From positions 1-5,183 of the forward strand of contig CATXYA010000165.1 of assembly GCA_958403605.1 (NCBI GenBank): DNA of 5,183 nucleotides, given 5' to 3'. The notes below the pieces were generated by a model, which saw nothing but the letters and a program-made list of their open reading frames with translations, was not told where the DNA came from and did not search any database. Position 1 is the first letter of the stretch. Each line of letters opens with the position of its first letter. Positions 5,000 to 5,183 of this stretch are shown piece after piece. Position numbers and translations under genes: made by a program. Source of the stretch: an uncultured Oscillospiraceae bacterium (lineage in GTDB: Bacteria > Bacillota > Clostridia > Oscillospirales > Ruminococcaceae).

Positions 5000-5183
5000 C
5001 CCCCTCATCCGCCTCATTGCATTCGGCACCTTCCCCCACCGGGGGAAGGCGAACGCGGGCGGCAAGCCGCCCTGCTACTACTTGCTAAAAGCTCTACGTT
5101 CCTTGCTATTTATAAACAAGCGTAAAGCTTTGTTGTTTTTCCGCGAAAGCAAGGAAAAACAAAAGCCTTCCCCCGGTGGGGGA
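5000..5183. mobile_element. Possible MITE-like element, right end cut by window
   Basis: TCCCCCACCGGGGGAAGGC at 5032-5050 recurs as an exact reverse complement at 5165-5183, the last base of the window, enclosing 114 bases without a gene. The left arm probably begins near 5000 with CCCCCTCATCCGCC. If so, the right arm should continue past the edge, giving an element of roughly 216 bases. There is no transposase, and target-site duplications cannot be seen. Part of the arm is self-complementary, so the match is slightly less independent than its length implies. Confidence 0.45.
5133..5162. repeat. Ten-base-pair hairpin inside the putative element
   Basis: TTGTTTTTCC (5133-5142) and GGAAAAACAA (5153-5162) are perfect inverted arms. 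The ten-base loop can itself form a GC/GC pair closing a GAAA tetraloop, leaving AA bulged. A nine-base segment TTCCTTGCT (5099-5107) can compete for AGCAAGGAA (5148-5156), so two alternative folds are possible. No known riboswitch or small RNA is recognised. Confidence 0.5.

Larger units (their letters stand above)
4895..5183. repeat. Gene-free tail made of consecutive perfect hairpins
   Basis: This 289-base stretch holds no believable gene; the short open frames here lack ribosome binding sites and are composed of repeat sequence. It contains back-to-back inverted repeats: 4904-4910/4917-4923 (TACCTTT/AAAGGTA), 4923-4930/4934-4941 (AGGCGGCG/CGCCGCCT), 4954-4959/4963-4968 (TGGGGC/GCCCCA), 4974-4979/4984-4989 (CGTTGC/GCAACG), 5029-5037/5041-5049, 5057-5063/5066-5072 (GGGCGGC/GCCGCCC) and 5133-5142/5153-5162. 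The composition shifts from GC-rich to AT-rich at about 5080-5164, unlike the genes. This looks like mosaic intergenic repeat DNA. Confidence 0.7.

Noticed and set aside
4391..5065. Open frame of 224 codons on the minus strand
   Set aside because: It runs through the terminators and hairpin repeats and is antisense to the VOC gene; no motif or sensible start was seen.
4943..5125. Open frame of 60 codons on the + strand in the repeat tail
   Set aside because: It lies wholly within hairpin repeats, is proline- and arginine-rich, and has no ribosome binding site or recognisable motif.
4834..5183. CRISPR-like array
   Set aside because: The hairpins differ from one another in sequence and length; there are no regularly spaced identical direct repeats and no cas genes.

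Overview
The window is GC-rich bacterial DNA, tightly packed with genes that overlap or abut and carry GGAGG-type ribosome binding sites. Protein style suggests a high-GC Firmicute of the gut Oscillospirales (Ruminococcaceae/Oscillospiraceae-like). The cues are a YesL-like membrane protein starting MGLFSRNFDRPGPGVPKD, a KWENFWFYHKWH-type anchored protein, and a hairpin-rich intergenic tail. The taxonomic call is an inference; no rRNA or other marker is present.

Layout. Positions 1-1717 hold a leftward three-gene operon: a GNAT acetyltransferase of the phosphinothricin-acetyltransferase type, an NfsA/Frp-like FMN nitroreductase, and the N-terminal half of glutamyl-Q tRNA(Asp) synthetase (gluQ), which runs off the left edge. 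Each downstream start overlaps the stop before it, so translation is probably coupled. Positions 1718-1950 are a divergent intergenic region with a good leftward promoter (TTGTGC-17-TATAAT) and a plausible rightward one (TGTACA-17-TATATT).

Positions 1951-4822 hold a rightward five-gene operon: a PlsC-type 1-acylglycerol-3-phosphate acyltransferase, a single-pass anchored protein of unknown function, a 54-residue single-pass membrane protein, a six-helix YesL/DUF624-like membrane protein, and a YaeR-like VOC (glyoxalase-fold) metalloenzyme. Gaps are 23 bases or less, so this looks like one transcription unit, closed by two tandem intrinsic terminators at 4834-4894. Four of the five products are membrane or membrane-lipid proteins, so an envelope role for the cluster is a reasonable but unproven reading.

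Positions 4895-5183 contain no convincing gene. They are filled with perfect short hairpins, including an inverted 19-base pair (5032-5050 and 5165-5183) that looks like the inner part of the terminal inverted repeats of a small MITE-like element cut by the right edge. I see no CRISPR array, defence system, tRNA, rRNA or transposase. Most of the window is ordinary core and accessory metabolism; the repeat-rich tail and the membrane-protein trio are the least explained parts.
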